Below, one piece after another: positions 54,056 through 63,382 of a DNA stretch of 64,000 nt. The stretch comes from Maricaulaceae bacterium EIL42A08 (GTDB taxonomy: Bacteria > Pseudomonadota > Alphaproteobacteria > Caulobacterales > Maricaulaceae). The notes beneath the pieces were generated by a model. It had not been told where the DNA came from, ran no database searches, and saw nothing but the letters and a program-made list of their open reading frames with translations. Both the position numbers and the translations under genes were made by a program. The stretch is taken from positions 124,001 to 188,000 of the forward strand of contig JAMZNZ010000003.1 in the NCBI GenBank assembly GCA_024178355.1, read 5' to 3'. Position 1 is the first letter of the stretch. The number at the start of each line of letters is the position of its first letter.

Positions 54056-54103
54056 CGCTTGGAATAGACGCCTTTTCTTGATTGATTTTTGGAGACGACC
54101 GTT

Positions 54104-57100
54104 ATGAGTGCCAAGACAGGACGCCTCACCGGTAAAGTGGTTTTGATCACGGGGGCCGCAGGCAATCTAGGCAGCGAGATGTCGCGCCGCTTTGCCCGCG
54201 AAGGGGCCACGCTGATCCTCACCGGACGCACCCGAGACCGCATCCAGGCCGCTGCTGACGCCGTTGTCGCCGAAACCGGCGTGCCGGCCGATCAGGTCTC
54301 GGTGGCGGTTCTGGATGGCGGCGATCCGGCGTCGGTTTGCGCCGCCATGGACGAGGTTAAAGCCAGCCATGGTCGCATCGACGTCCTGGTCAATAACGCT
54401 GGCTCTGCCGGTCCAAAGCAGCCGCTTGATAATGTGCCGCTGACCGAAGCGGAGATGAAGGCCAATGGCGATACCGAGACGGTGTCAGACGCCATGCGCA
54501 GCATCCTCGCAGTGACCTGGAATCTGGCGCGTGCGGCCTCACCATTGATGGCGCCGGGCGCTTCGATGGTGAATATCTCGACGATCTTTTCCCATACCCG
54601 CTATTACGGGCGCACGGCCTATGTGGTGCCAAAAGCGGCGCTTAATGCGCTGTCGAAACAGCTGGCCCATGAGTTCGGGGCGCGCGGTGTCCGGGTCAAC
54701 ACGGTCTTCCCCGGGCCCATCGAAAGCGATCGCATCCGCACGGTATTTGCCGCCATGGACGAGGTGCAGGGCAACAAGTCCGGCACGACGGCGGACTATT
54801 TCATGGGCCGCATGTCGCTGAGCCGGAGTATCGAAGGCGGCAAGCCCGACAAGACCCTGCCGACACCCAGCGACATCGCCCAGACCTGCCTGTTCCTGGC
54901 CAGCGATGAGAGCGCGGCGCTCAACGGTGCTGAAGTGGATGTGGCCCATGGCCTGAGCGCGGCCAAGGAAAGCAAGTCCACCTACATGACCCGCCCGACC
55001 CTGCGCACGCTGGATGGTGCGGGCCTGTCGGTGCTGATCATTGCCGGTGAAAAGTGGGATGAGGCGCTGGAAGTGGCGCGCACGCAGATCGCTTGTGGTG
55101 CGCGGGTGCTGCTGGGCACGGCGCGCGAGGCTGATGCAGCCCAGGCCCAGGCCCGGGCCAAGGTCTCTGACGATTTTGAAGGCCTGACCATCATGCGGCT
55201 TAGCCGTCTTGATGCTGACGCCATGGCCGAGCGCTTAAAAGCCTACACCGATGAGCATGGCCCGATTTCCAGCGCCATCGTCATGCCGGTCAAACCGGCG
55301 CGCTATTTTGCCGGTGCGCTTCTGGATGCCGAAGACGAAGCCATCAATGAGTTTCTTGAGGTGGAGCTGACCGGGGCGATCGCTGCGGCACGCACGCTGG
55401 CGCGCTACTGGAAGTCCGCCCCTGAAATGCCCCAGCCGCCGCGCTGTGTCTTTATGACCAATGCCGGCGACGGGGTCGGTGATGTCTACAGCAAGGTGCT
55501 GTCCGCAGGCATCACACAGCTGATCCGCATCTGGCGCGATGAATCGCGGGTAGATGTGGATGCGGGCCGGGGCGGTCAGGCGGTCTGGGGCAACCAGATC
55601 GTGCGCTATACCAACCGGGAGGTGGAGAACACGCGCTTTGCCGCCGGTCACGCCTCGCGGATCATCTTTAAAGAAAAGAAGATCAGCTCTATCGATCTTC
55701 ACCTGCCGGAAAATATCGGTGAGGAGACCGGGGCCAGCACCGGCATGGTCGGCTTTGCTGAGAACATCACCGGCCTTCATCTGGGCAAGGTGGCGCTGAT
55801 CACCGGGGGCTCTGCCGGTATTGGTGGGCAGGTGGCCCGCCTGCTGGCGCTGGCCGGGGCCAAGGTGATGATGGTTGCGCGACGCAAAAGCGAGCTTGAA
55901 GCTGCCCGCGAGCGTATCATTGGCGAGCTCAATGATATCGGCTTTTCCGGGGTGGAGCGCCGGGTGCGCATCATGGCCGATGTGGATGTTAGCGATTTTG
56001 CCTCGCTGAAAAGTGCGCTCGATGAAACCATCAAGGCCTGGGGCCGGGTGGATTATCTCATCAACAATGCTGGCGTTGCAGGCGCTGAAGACATGGTCGT
56101 TGATATGGATATCGACGCCTGGCGCTTTACGCTCGATGCCAACCTGATTTCCAACTACTTCCTGGCCCACCACGCGGCCCCACTGATGAAGAAGCAGGGC
56201 GGGGGCTATGTGCTCAACGTCTCGTCCTATTTCGGCGGTGAAAAGCTGCGCGCGGTGGCCTACCCGAACCGGGCCGACTACGCGGTCTCGAAAGCCGGAC
56301 AGCGGGCCATGGTGGAAAGCTTCTCGCGCTTTTTGGGGCCGAACAAGATCCAGTATAACGCCATTGCGCCAGGCCCGGTGGACGGTGACCGCCTGTCAGG
56401 TACTGGCGGTCGTCCGGGCCTGTTCCAGCGCCGCGCGCGTCTGATCCTTGAAAACAAGCGCCTGAATGCCGTCTACGCAGAGGTCATCAAGGCCGTGCGT
56501 GAGGGCGCAGAGCTCGACACGGTGTTGAGCCGCCTCGCCCACAACACGGCCGGTACGCTGTCCCATGACATGCTGGCACCGGAAGGCCTGCGCAAGCTGG
56601 CGCTGACCTTTGCCCGCCAGGGCGATGGCGTGTGTACCTGGGACCAGTATCTGCTGACCCCAACGCTGGCTGAGCGCCTGATCGCGCGCCTGCACACCGG
56701 TGGCTATCTGTTGAAGTCGGAAAAGTGGGGCAAGGTTACCGGAGGTGACTGGCTGAAGATCACGCCGCCTGATGATGCGCCTTTCCTGCCGACCGACCTG
56801 ATCAACACCAATGCCGAACAGATCGGCAAGGGTGTCACCTCCCAGCTGCATCTGGGGGCGATGCCCACTGAAGCCGATGTGGCCCAGGCCACCGTCTTCT
56901 ATCTGGCTGATCGCGCGGTGAGCGGTGAAACCTTCATGCCGTCTGGCGGCCTCAACGTGGAGCGCTCCACCGTTGAACGTGAGCTGTTCGGCGGCCCAAG
57001 CCAGGCGCGCCTTGAGAAGATGAAAGGCAAGATGGTCTGGTTTGTGGGCGATCACCTGGCCGACTATATCGCCGCCGCCGCAGATCGCCTGATCAACGAG

Positions 57101-57736
57101 TGCGAGGCTGAAGGCGTTGTCGTTCTTGCGCGCACCAAAGCAAGCGGCAAGGCGGTCACCGACCTCATCGACAAGAAGGCGGCCAAGGCGGTCCACGTGC
57201 TGGTCGCCGGCGATGATATCGAAGCGACCATGGACCAGGCGCTGGCCAAGTGGGGTCGTCCAACGACCGTGGTTTCGGTGCCGGGTGATGCCCTGCCTGA
57301 AACCCTGTTTGACGATGACAACCCGCTGTCGCCGGAGGCTTTTGCCAAGGTGGTCGACGACAATCTGACCCGTCACTTCCGGGTCTCGCGCAAGGCGTCG
57401 CTCTATGACGGGTGTCAGCTGGTGCTAGTCACGCCCGACGTGCCGTTCGGCACCCGCACCGCTGCGTTCGAGATTGCCAATTTCATCAAGTCGACGCTGC
57501 ACGCCTTCACTGCGACGCTGGCGGTTGAGAACGAACGGCTGGTCCACAATGTGCCGACCAACCAGATCAACCTGACCCGCCGGGTCCGCTCGGAAGAGCC
57601 GCGCAACGCCGAAGAGCACGCCGAGGAGCTAAAGCGCTTCACCACCGCCATGCTGCTGGTCGGCGCGCCGCTACCGGACTCCCAGGACAGCCGCTACCGC
57701 GCCCGCATCTATCGCGGCACGTCGATGACGGTGTAG
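54104..57736 (+). CDS. mcr: Malonyl-CoA reductase, bifunctional (3-hydroxypropionate forming)
   Basis: Reduces malonyl-CoA through malonate semialdehyde to 3-hydroxypropionate with NADPH. The 1210-residue tandem short-chain dehydrogenase matches Chloroflexus Mcr (about 1220) in order and wording. The N-terminal half has TGAAGNLG (16-23) and catalytic Tyr173-x3-Lys177 (YVVPKAALNAL). The C-terminal half has TGGSAGIG (about 567-574) and Tyr726-x3-Lys730 (YAVSKAGQRAM). ANQIVRYTNRE-type and RPGLFQRRARLILENKRLN segments are diagnostic. In known enzymes the C-terminal half makes the semialdehyde and the N-terminal half reduces it. ATG at 54104 with GGAG 9 nt upstream; the in-frame TTG at 54089 is less likely. 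It starts 48 bp after pcs, whose substrate it makes. Confidence 0.95.
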   Translation: MSAKTGRLTGKVVLITGAAGNLGSEMSRRFAREGATLILTGRTRDRIQAAADAVVAETGVPADQVSVAVLDGGDPASVCAAMDEVKASHGRIDVLVNNAGSAGPKQPLDNVPLTEAEMKANGDTETVSDAMRSILAVTWNLARAASPLMAPGASMVNISTIFSHTRYYGRTAYVVPKAALNALSKQLAHEFGARGVRVNTVFPGPIESDRIRTVFAAMDEVQGNKSGTTADYFMGRMSLSRSIEGGKPDKTLPTPSDIAQTCLFLASDESAALNGAEVDVAHGLSAAKESKSTYMTRPTLRTLDGAGLSVLIIAGEKWDEALEVARTQIACGARVLLGTAREADAAQAQARAKVSDDFEGLTIMRLSRLDADAMAERLKAYTDEHGPISSAIVMPVKPARYFAGALLDAEDEAINEFLEVELTGAIAAARTLARYWKSAPEMPQPPRCVFMTNAGDGVGDVYSKVLSAGITQLIRIWRDESRVDVDAGRGGQAVWGNQIVRYTNREVENTRFAAGHASRIIFKEKKISSIDLHLPENIGEETGASTGMVGFAENITGLHLGKVALITGGSAGIGGQVARLLALAGAKVMMVARRKSELEAARERIIGELNDIGFSGVERRVRIMADVDVSDFASLKSALDETIKAWGRVDYLINNAGVAGAEDMVVDMDIDAWRFTLDANLISNYFLAHHAAPLMKKQGGGYVLNVSSYFGGEKLRAVAYPNRADYAVSKAGQRAMVESFSRFLGPNKIQYNAIAPGPVDGDRLSGTGGRPGLFQRRARLILENKRLNAVYAEVIKAVREGAELDTVLSRLAHNTAGTLSHDMLAPEGLRKLALTFARQGDGVCTWDQYLLTPTLAERLIARLHTGGYLLKSEKWGKVTGGDWLKITPPDDAPFLPTDLINTNAEQIGKGVTSQLHLGAMPTEADVAQATVFYLADRAVSGETFMPSGGLNVERSTVERELFGGPSQARLEKMKGKMVWFVGDHLADYIAAAADRLINECEAEGVVVLARTKASGKAVTDLIDKKAAKAVHVLVAGDDIEATMDQALAKWGRPTTVVSVPGDALPETLFDDDNPLSPEAFAKVVDDNLTRHFRVSRKASLYDGCQLVLVTPDVPFGTRTAAFEIANFIKSTLHAFTATLAVENERLVHNVPTNQINLTRRVRSEEPRNAEEHAEELKRFTTAMLLVGAPLPDSQDSRYRARIYRGTSMTV

Positions 57737-57765
57737 GCGGAGCGCTAGCGCTTCAGCCGCTCCGC
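57737..57765. terminator. Hairpin between convergent mcr and fghA
   Basis: GCGGAGCG (57737-57744) and CGCTCCGC (57758-57765), perfect 8-bp arms directly after the mcr stop and reaching into the last codons of fghA. The loop contains the palindrome AGCGCTAGCGCT. No T-run is present, so function as a terminator is uncertain. Confidence 0.4.
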
Positions 57766-58590
57766 GTGCCAGGCAAGATGGTCTGGCATGAAGGTGGAGA
57801 TGAAGAAGTAGCTGTGGTCATAGCCAGTGTGGCGGCGCAGGGTCAGCGGCTGTCCGGCTGCCCGACAGGCCGCTTCCAGGCGCTCTGGCATCAGCTGGTT
57901 TTCCAGGAAGGTGTCCGCTTCGCCCTGATCAACAAGCAAATGGTCAAGTTTCGCCCCATTCTCGATCAGCTTGCAGGCATCATAGTCGGACCAGCTTGAA
58001 GCGTCCTCGCCCAGATATCCCCCAAGCGCCTTATGCCCCCAGGGGCAATTGGTGGGGGATACAATGGGCGCAAAGGCGCTGACCGCCTTGAAGCGATCCG
58101 GGTTGCGAAGCGCGATGGTGAGCGCACCATGCCCGCCCATGGAATGGCCCATGATGGACTGGCGGCGCATGTCTGCAGGCAGGTTTTTACCAATAAGTTC
58201 AGGAAGTTCGTGTTCTATATAGCTGCGCATGCGATAGTGTTTCGACCAGGGTTCCTCGGTGGCATCCACATAGAAGCCTGCCCCAAGACCGAAGTCGTAG
58301 GCACCGTCTGGATCATCGGGGACATCCTCGCCGCGCGGGCTGGTGTCCGGGGCGATGAAAATCAGGCCATGTTCGGCGCAAGTCGCTCTAAACTCACCTT
58401 TTTCTGTCACATTGGCATGGGTGCAGGTCAGCCCCGACAGGTACCAGACCACGGGGAGAGTTTCGCCCTCGCCATGGTCCGGCACGAAGGCTGAAAAGGT
58501 CATTTTCGTGCCGGTCTCACCAGAGTCATGGCTGTAGGCATATTGCGTCCCGCCATGGGCTCGTACGCGGCTTTCTTCGCTCAAGGCCAT
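57745..58590 (-). CDS. fghA: S-formylglutathione hydrolase
   Basis: Hydrolyses S-formylglutathione to formate and glutathione, the second step of glutathione-dependent formaldehyde detoxification. The alpha/beta hydrolase of the esterase D family has 281 residues: VVWYLSGLTCTHANVTEKG (oxyanion region), FIAPDTSPRGEDVPDDPDGAYDFGLGAGFYVDAT, the nucleophile elbow GHSMGGHGAL (Ser150) and GYDHSYFFISTFMPDH with the catalytic His. The ATG at 58590 is chosen; an in-frame GTG lies directly before it. It starts two bases after the stop of the dehydrogenase gene, so the pair is co-translated. Confidence 0.96.
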   Translation of the reverse strand: MALSEESRVRAHGGTQYAYSHDSGETGTKMTFSAFVPDHGEGETLPVVWYLSGLTCTHANVTEKGEFRATCAEHGLIFIAPDTSPRGEDVPDDPDGAYDFGLGAGFYVDATEEPWSKHYRMRSYIEHELPELIGKNLPADMRRQSIMGHSMGGHGALTIALRNPDRFKAVSAFAPIVSPTNCPWGHKALGGYLGEDASSWSDYDACKLIENGAKLDHLLVDQGEADTFLENQLMPERLEAACRAAGQPLTLRRHTGYDHSYFFISTFMPDHLAWHAERLKR

Positions 58591-58592
58591 CA

Positions 58593-59702
58593 CTAGAAGA
58601 CCACCACGGAGCGGATGCTCTCACCGGCATGCATCAGGTCGAAGCCCTTATTAATCTCTTCAAGATCAAGCACATGGGTGATCATCGGGTCGATCTCGAT
58701 CTTGCCTTGCATATACCAGTCGACGATCTTCGGCGTGTCGGTACGGCCCCGCGCACCGCCAAAGGCTGAGCCTTTCCAGACCCGACCCGTGACCAGCTGG
58801 AAGGGGCGGGTGGAGATCTCCTTGCCGGCCTCAGCCACACCAATCACAATGCTTTCACCCCAGCCGCGGTGACAGGCTTCCAGCGCCTGACGCATCACGT
58901 CGGTATTGCCTGTACAATCAAATGTATAGTCAGCTCCGCCGCCGGTCAGCTCCACCAGGTGAGCGACCAGATCACCGGATACGGTCTTCGGATTCACAAA
59001 CAGGTCGGCACCAAAGCGCTTGCCCCAATCTTCTTTCGACGGGTTGATGTCAACGCCGATCACCAGGCCTGCGCCGGCCATCTTTGCGCCCTGGATAACA
59101 TTGAGACCAATCCCGCCGAGCCCAAAGACAATGACCGTATCGCCCGGCTGGACCTTGGCTGTGTTCACGACCGCGCCCACGCCTGTGGTGACGCCACATC
59201 CGGCGTAGCAAACCTTGTCGAAAGGGGCCTTCTTGTCGATTTTGGCCAGCGCAATTTCCGGCACAACGATGAAGTTGGAGAAAGTCGAGCAGCCCATATA
59301 GTGGTGGATTTTCTCGCCCTTATAGGAAAAGCGCGAGGTGCCGTCAGGCATCAGACCCTGACCCTGAGTGGAGCGGATGGCCGTGCACAGGTTCGACTTC
59401 TGGCTCAGACAGGTTTTGCACTCGCGGCATTCTGGTGTGTAAAGCGGTATGACGTGGTCATCGACCGCAACGCTCTTAACGCCTGTGCCCAATTCGCGAA
59501 CAATACCAGCACCTTCGTGACCAAGAACGGAGGGGAAAACACCTTCGCTATCAAGGCCGTCGAGCGTGTAGGCGTCGGTGTGGCAGATGCCAGTCGCCTT
59601 GATTTCAACCAGGACCTCGCCCTCCTTCGGGCCTTCCAGATCAAGCTCAACGATTTCCAGCGGCTTCTTGGCCTCAAAGGCGACAGCGGCACGGGTTTTC
59701 AT
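58593..59702 (-). CDS. adhC: S-(hydroxymethyl)glutathione dehydrogenase (class III alcohol dehydrogenase)
   Basis: NAD-dependent oxidation of S-hydroxymethylglutathione to S-formylglutathione; also reduces S-nitrosoglutathione in this family. The 369-residue zinc MDR enzyme has catalytic Cys and His in [14 protein letters not shown] and LGHEGAGIV. The structural zinc site is [15 protein letters not shown], and the NAD fold contains [18 protein letters not shown]. The class III end is ESIRSVVVF. The ATG at 59702 follows GGAGGAAG; an in-frame TTG at 59717 overlaps that site. First gene of a two-gene operon with fghA, divergent from pyc. Confidence 0.97.
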   Translation of the reverse strand: MKTRAAVAFEAKKPLEIVELDLEGPKEGEVLVEIKATGICHTDAYTLDGLDSEGVFPSVLGHEGAGIVRELGTGVKSVAVDDHVIPLYTPECRECKTCLSQKSNLCTAIRSTQGQGLMPDGTSRFSYKGEKIHHYMGCSTFSNFIVVPEIALAKIDKKAPFDKVCYAGCGVTTGVGAVVNTAKVQPGDTVIVFGLGGIGLNVIQGAKMAGAGLVIGVDINPSKEDWGKRFGADLFVNPKTVSGDLVAHLVELTGGGADYTFDCTGNTDVMRQALEACHRGWGESIVIGVAEAGKEISTRPFQLVTGRVWKGSAFGGARGRTDTPKIVDWYMQGKIEIDPMITHVLDLEEINKGFDLMHAGESIRSVVVF

Positions 59703-59940
59703 GGGCACTTCCTCCAAATCAAGGGCTTAACAATCATCGTCAGACGTAAACCAGGGTGGGCAACTTGCCAGCACAGGTGTGTAATCGAAGATGTGTTTAT
59801 CCTATCGGGGCTTAGGACCCAAGGCTGTGCCCGTTAGACCGCTACCCAAATTAATTCGGGTCTTTGGCGTCATCTGAACTAGTATTGGCTTCACCGGGCC
59901 TGAGGTTTCTCACTGCCTGCCGCAATGCCAAGGACATATC

Positions 59941-62900
59941 GTGACGTTTAACAAAATTCTGGTCGCCAATCGTGGCGAAATCGCCATCCGGGTCATGCGC
60001 GCGGCCAATGAGATGGGCAAGAAAACCGTCGCGATCTATGCGGAGGAAGACAAGCTCTCGCTCCACCGCTTCAAGGCTGATGAAGCCTATAAGATCGGCG
60101 AAGGACTGGGACCCGTCGCGGCCTATCTGTCCATTCAAGAGGTCATCCGTGTTGCCAGACAGTGCGGCGCCGATGCCATCCATCCAGGCTATGGCCTCCT
60201 CTCGGAAAACCCTGATTTCGTGGATGCTTGTGTGGAGGCCGGGATCACCTTCATCGGGCCGAAGGCTGAAACCATGCGCGCGCTGGGCGACAAGGCGAGC
60301 GCGCGCCGCGTCGCGATTGAAGCTGGCGTTCCGGTCATCCCGGCCACCGAAGTGCTGGGCGATGACATGAAGGCCATCGCCAAGGAGGCCGAGGAGATCG
60401 GCTATCCCCTTATGCTGAAAGCCAGCTGGGGTGGCGGTGGCCGCGGCATGCGGGCGATCAACGGTCCTGACGAACTTGAAAATAAGGTGCTCGAAGGCCG
60501 CCGCGAGGCTGAAGCCGCATTCGGCAATGGCGAGGGTTATCTTGAAAAGATGATCACTCACGCCCGCCATGTGGAGGTCCAGATTCTGGGCGATACCCAC
60601 GGCCAGATCTACCACCTTCATGAGCGCGATTGCTCGGTTCAACGCCGCAATCAGAAAGTCGTGGAGCGCGCGCCGGCACCATACCTCACGCCTGAACAGC
60701 GCGCCGAGCTGTGTGAGCTGGGCCGCAAGATCTGCGCGCACGTGAATTATGAATGCGCCGGTACGGTCGAATTCCTGATGGATATGGAGACCGAGGCCTT
60801 CTACTTCATCGAGGTGAACCCGCGCATCCAGGTGGAGCATACCGTCACCGAGGAAGTGACCGGCATCGACATCGTGCGCGCGCAAATCCTGATCAAGGAA
60901 GGTGCAAGCCTGGCTGACGCCACCGGAGCGGCGTTGCAGGACGCGGTGAAGCTGGAAGGTCACGCCATTCAGTGCCGGGTCACCACCGAAGACCCCACCA
61001 ACAACTTCATTCCTGATTACGGCCGGATTTCTGCTTACCGGTCGGCCACCGGCATGGGCATCCGACTTGATGGCGGCACGGCGTATTCTGGCGCAACAAT
61101 CACACGCTACTATGACAGTCTGCTTGAGAAGGTGACCGCTTGGGCACCGACGCCAGATGCGGCAATCAAGCGGATGGACCGGGCCCTGCGCGAGTTTCGT
61201 ATTCGCGGTGTCAGTACGAATATCGACTTTGTCATCAATCTTTTAAAGCACCCGACCTTTCTGTCGAATGAGTATTCGACGACCTTTATCGACACGACCG
61301 AAGAGCTGTTTGATTTCAGGCCGCGCCGGGATCGGGCAACGCGCATTCTGCGCTATATCGCCGACATCACCGTCAACGGGCATCCAGAAACCGAGGGTCG
61401 GGCCACACCGCGTGCTGATATTGAAGACCCCCGTGCGCCCAGGTCCACAGGGCTGGAACTCAAGCCCGGAACGCGCCAGCTGCTTGATGAGAAAGGGCCG
61501 CAGGCGGTTGCCGACTGGATGAAGGCACAAAAGCGCCTGCTCATCACCGATACGACCATGCGCGATGCTCACCAGTCTTTGCTGGCCACACGGATGCGGT
61601 CCTACGACATGGTCAAGATCGCGCCCGCCTATGCAGAAAAACTGCCTGAGCTGTTTTCGCTGGAGTGCTGGGGCGGAGCGACCTTCGATGTGGCCTATCG
61701 CTTCTTGCAGGAATGCCCGTGGCAGCGCCTGCGTGATATTCGCGAACGGGCTCCCAATATCCTGACCCAGATGCTGCTGCGCGGAGCCAATGGTGTCGGC
61801 TATACGACCTATCCAGACAATGTGGTCCGCGCCTTCGTGCAGCAGGCTGCTGATAGTGGCGTGGACGTGTTTCGCGTGTTCGACAGCCTGAACTGGGTTG
61901 AGAATATGCGCGTGGCCATGGATGCGGTTCTGGAGACCGGCAAGATCTGTGAAGGCACCATTTGCTACACCGGCAACATCATGGACCCGGACCGGTCGAA
62001 ATATGACCTGAAATACTATGTCGCGATGGCCAAGGAGCTGGAGGCTGCCGGGGCCCATGTGCTGGGCCTGAAGGACATGGCTGGCCTGCTAAAACCGGCT
62101 GCCGCCGAAGTGCTGATCCCGGCGCTTAAAGACGCAGTGGATCTGCCGATCCATTTCCATACCCACGACACGTCGGGGATGGCGTCGGGCACTATTCTGG
62201 CGGCGTCTGCAGCTGGTGTGGACGCGGTGGATGCGGCGATGGATGCCCTGTCTGGAAACACCTCTCAGGCGACGCTCGGCACGATTGTCGAGGCGCTGGA
62301 GTTTACTGATCGCGACACGGGTCTGAATACCGAAGCCATCCGCGAAATCTCCAACTACTGGGAGGCTGTACGCAATCACTATGTGGCGTTTGAAAGTGGG
62401 CTGCAGTCGCCTGCGTCGGAAGTCTATCTCCATGAAATGCCAGGCGGTCAGTTCACCAATCTGAAGGCTCAGGCCCGGTCCATGGGGTTAGAAGAGCGCT
62501 GGCATGAAGTCGCCCACATGTATTCACAGGTGAACCACATGTTCGGCGACATCGTGAAGGTGACGCCGTCCTCCAAGGTGGTTGGCGACATGGCGCTGAT
62601 GATGGTGTCACAGAACCTGACCCGCGCCGAGGTGGAGGATCCCGAAACCGAGGTGACCTTTCCCGAATCGGTGATCGACGTGATGCGCGGCAATCTGGGC
62701 CAGCCGCCTGGAGGCTTCCCGGACACCATCATCAAGAAGGTCCTTAAAGACGAAAAACCCAATCTTGACCGGCCCGGAAAAGGCGTTCCGCCGACCGATC
62801 TGGACGCGGTGCGCGCTGAGCTCTGTGAAACCCTCGACCGCGAGATCACGGGCGAAAATCTGATGGGATATCTGATGTATCCCAAAGTCTTCACCGACTA

Positions 62901-63378
62901 CATGACCCGCTACAAAGATTATGGCCCGGTCCGGACCCTTCCCACTCACGCCTTTTTCTACGGCATGCAGCCCGGTGAAGAGATCGAGGTTGAAATTGAT
63001 CCCGGCGTCACGCTGGTGATCCGGCTTCAGACCGTGGGCCAGACCCATGACGATGGCGAAGTTCGTGTTTTCTTTGAGCTAAACGGTCAGCCGCGAACCA
63101 TCCGTGTGCCCAACCGTAAGGTCGCCGCCAAGACGGCCAAGCGCAAGAAAGCTGAGGCCGGTAACGCCAAACAGATCGGCGCGCCGATGCCGGGTGTCAT
63201 TGGCTCGGTCGCGGTAAAAGAGGGCCAGAGGGTCAAAGCCGGCACCAAGCTATTCACTATCGAGGCCATGAAAATGGAAAGCGCAATCAACGCTGAAGCG
63301 GACGGCCGGATCGCCGCTATCCACGTGGCTGCCGGGGATCAGATCGACGCCAAGGACCTGCTTCTGGAGTTCAAATAA
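59941..63378 (+). CDS. pyc: Pyruvate carboxylase (single-chain)
   Basis: Biotin- and ATP-dependent carboxylation of pyruvate to oxaloacetate, the main anaplerotic entry. The 1145-residue chain holds biotin carboxylase (ILVANRGEIAIRVMRAANE; KASWGGGGRGMRAI; FIEVNPRIQVEHTVTEEVTG; about 1-450). Carboxyltransferase follows from about 530 (TDTTMRDAHQSLLATRMR; DVFRVFDSLNW; HTHDTSGMASG). The C-terminal biotin carboxyl carrier domain has EAMKMES with biotinyl Lys about 1111. The start is GTG at 59941 with AAGGA 6 nt upstream. It stands alone, divergent from adhC. With pcs-mcr nearby it gives this organism two CO2-fixing anaplerotic options. Confidence 0.97.
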   Translation: MTFNKILVANRGEIAIRVMRAANEMGKKTVAIYAEEDKLSLHRFKADEAYKIGEGLGPVAAYLSIQEVIRVARQCGADAIHPGYGLLSENPDFVDACVEAGITFIGPKAETMRALGDKASARRVAIEAGVPVIPATEVLGDDMKAIAKEAEEIGYPLMLKASWGGGGRGMRAINGPDELENKVLEGRREAEAAFGNGEGYLEKMITHARHVEVQILGDTHGQIYHLHERDCSVQRRNQKVVERAPAPYLTPEQRAELCELGRKICAHVNYECAGTVEFLMDMETEAFYFIEVNPRIQVEHTVTEEVTGIDIVRAQILIKEGASLADATGAALQDAVKLEGHAIQCRVTTEDPTNNFIPDYGRISAYRSATGMGIRLDGGTAYSGATITRYYDSLLEKVTAWAPTPDAAIKRMDRALREFRIRGVSTNIDFVINLLKHPTFLSNEYSTTFIDTTEELFDFRPRRDRATRILRYIADITVNGHPETEGRATPRADIEDPRAPRSTGLELKPGTRQLLDEKGPQAVADWMKAQKRLLITDTTMRDAHQSLLATRMRSYDMVKIAPAYAEKLPELFSLECWGGATFDVAYRFLQECPWQRLRDIRERAPNILTQMLLRGANGVGYTTYPDNVVRAFVQQAADSGVDVFRVFDSLNWVENMRVAMDAVLETGKICEGTICYTGNIMDPDRSKYDLKYYVAMAKELEAAGAHVLGLKDMAGLLKPAAAEVLIPALKDAVDLPIHFHTHDTSGMASGTILAASAAGVDAVDAAMDALSGNTSQATLGTIVEALEFTDRDTGLNTEAIREISNYWEAVRNHYVAFESGLQSPASEVYLHEMPGGQFTNLKAQARSMGLEERWHEVAHMYSQVNHMFGDIVKVTPSSKVVGDMALMMVSQNLTRAEVEDPETEVTFPESVIDVMRGNLGQPPGGFPDTIIKKVLKDEKPNLDRPGKGVPPTDLDAVRAELCETLDREITGENLMGYLMYPKVFTDYMTRYKDYGPVRTLPTHAFFYGMQPGEEIEVEIDPGVTLVIRLQTVGQTHDDGEVRVFFELNGQPRTIRVPNRKVAAKTAKRKKAEAGNAKQIGAPMPGVIGSVAVKEGQRVKAGTKLFTIEAMKMESAINAEADGRIAAIHVAAGDQIDAKDLLLEFK

Positions 63379-63382
63379 TCGC

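Noticed and set aside
59851-60963. Minus-strand open frame of 370 codons over the start of pyc
   Set aside because: Lies opposite the highly conserved biotin carboxylase domain; the translation resembles nothing known.
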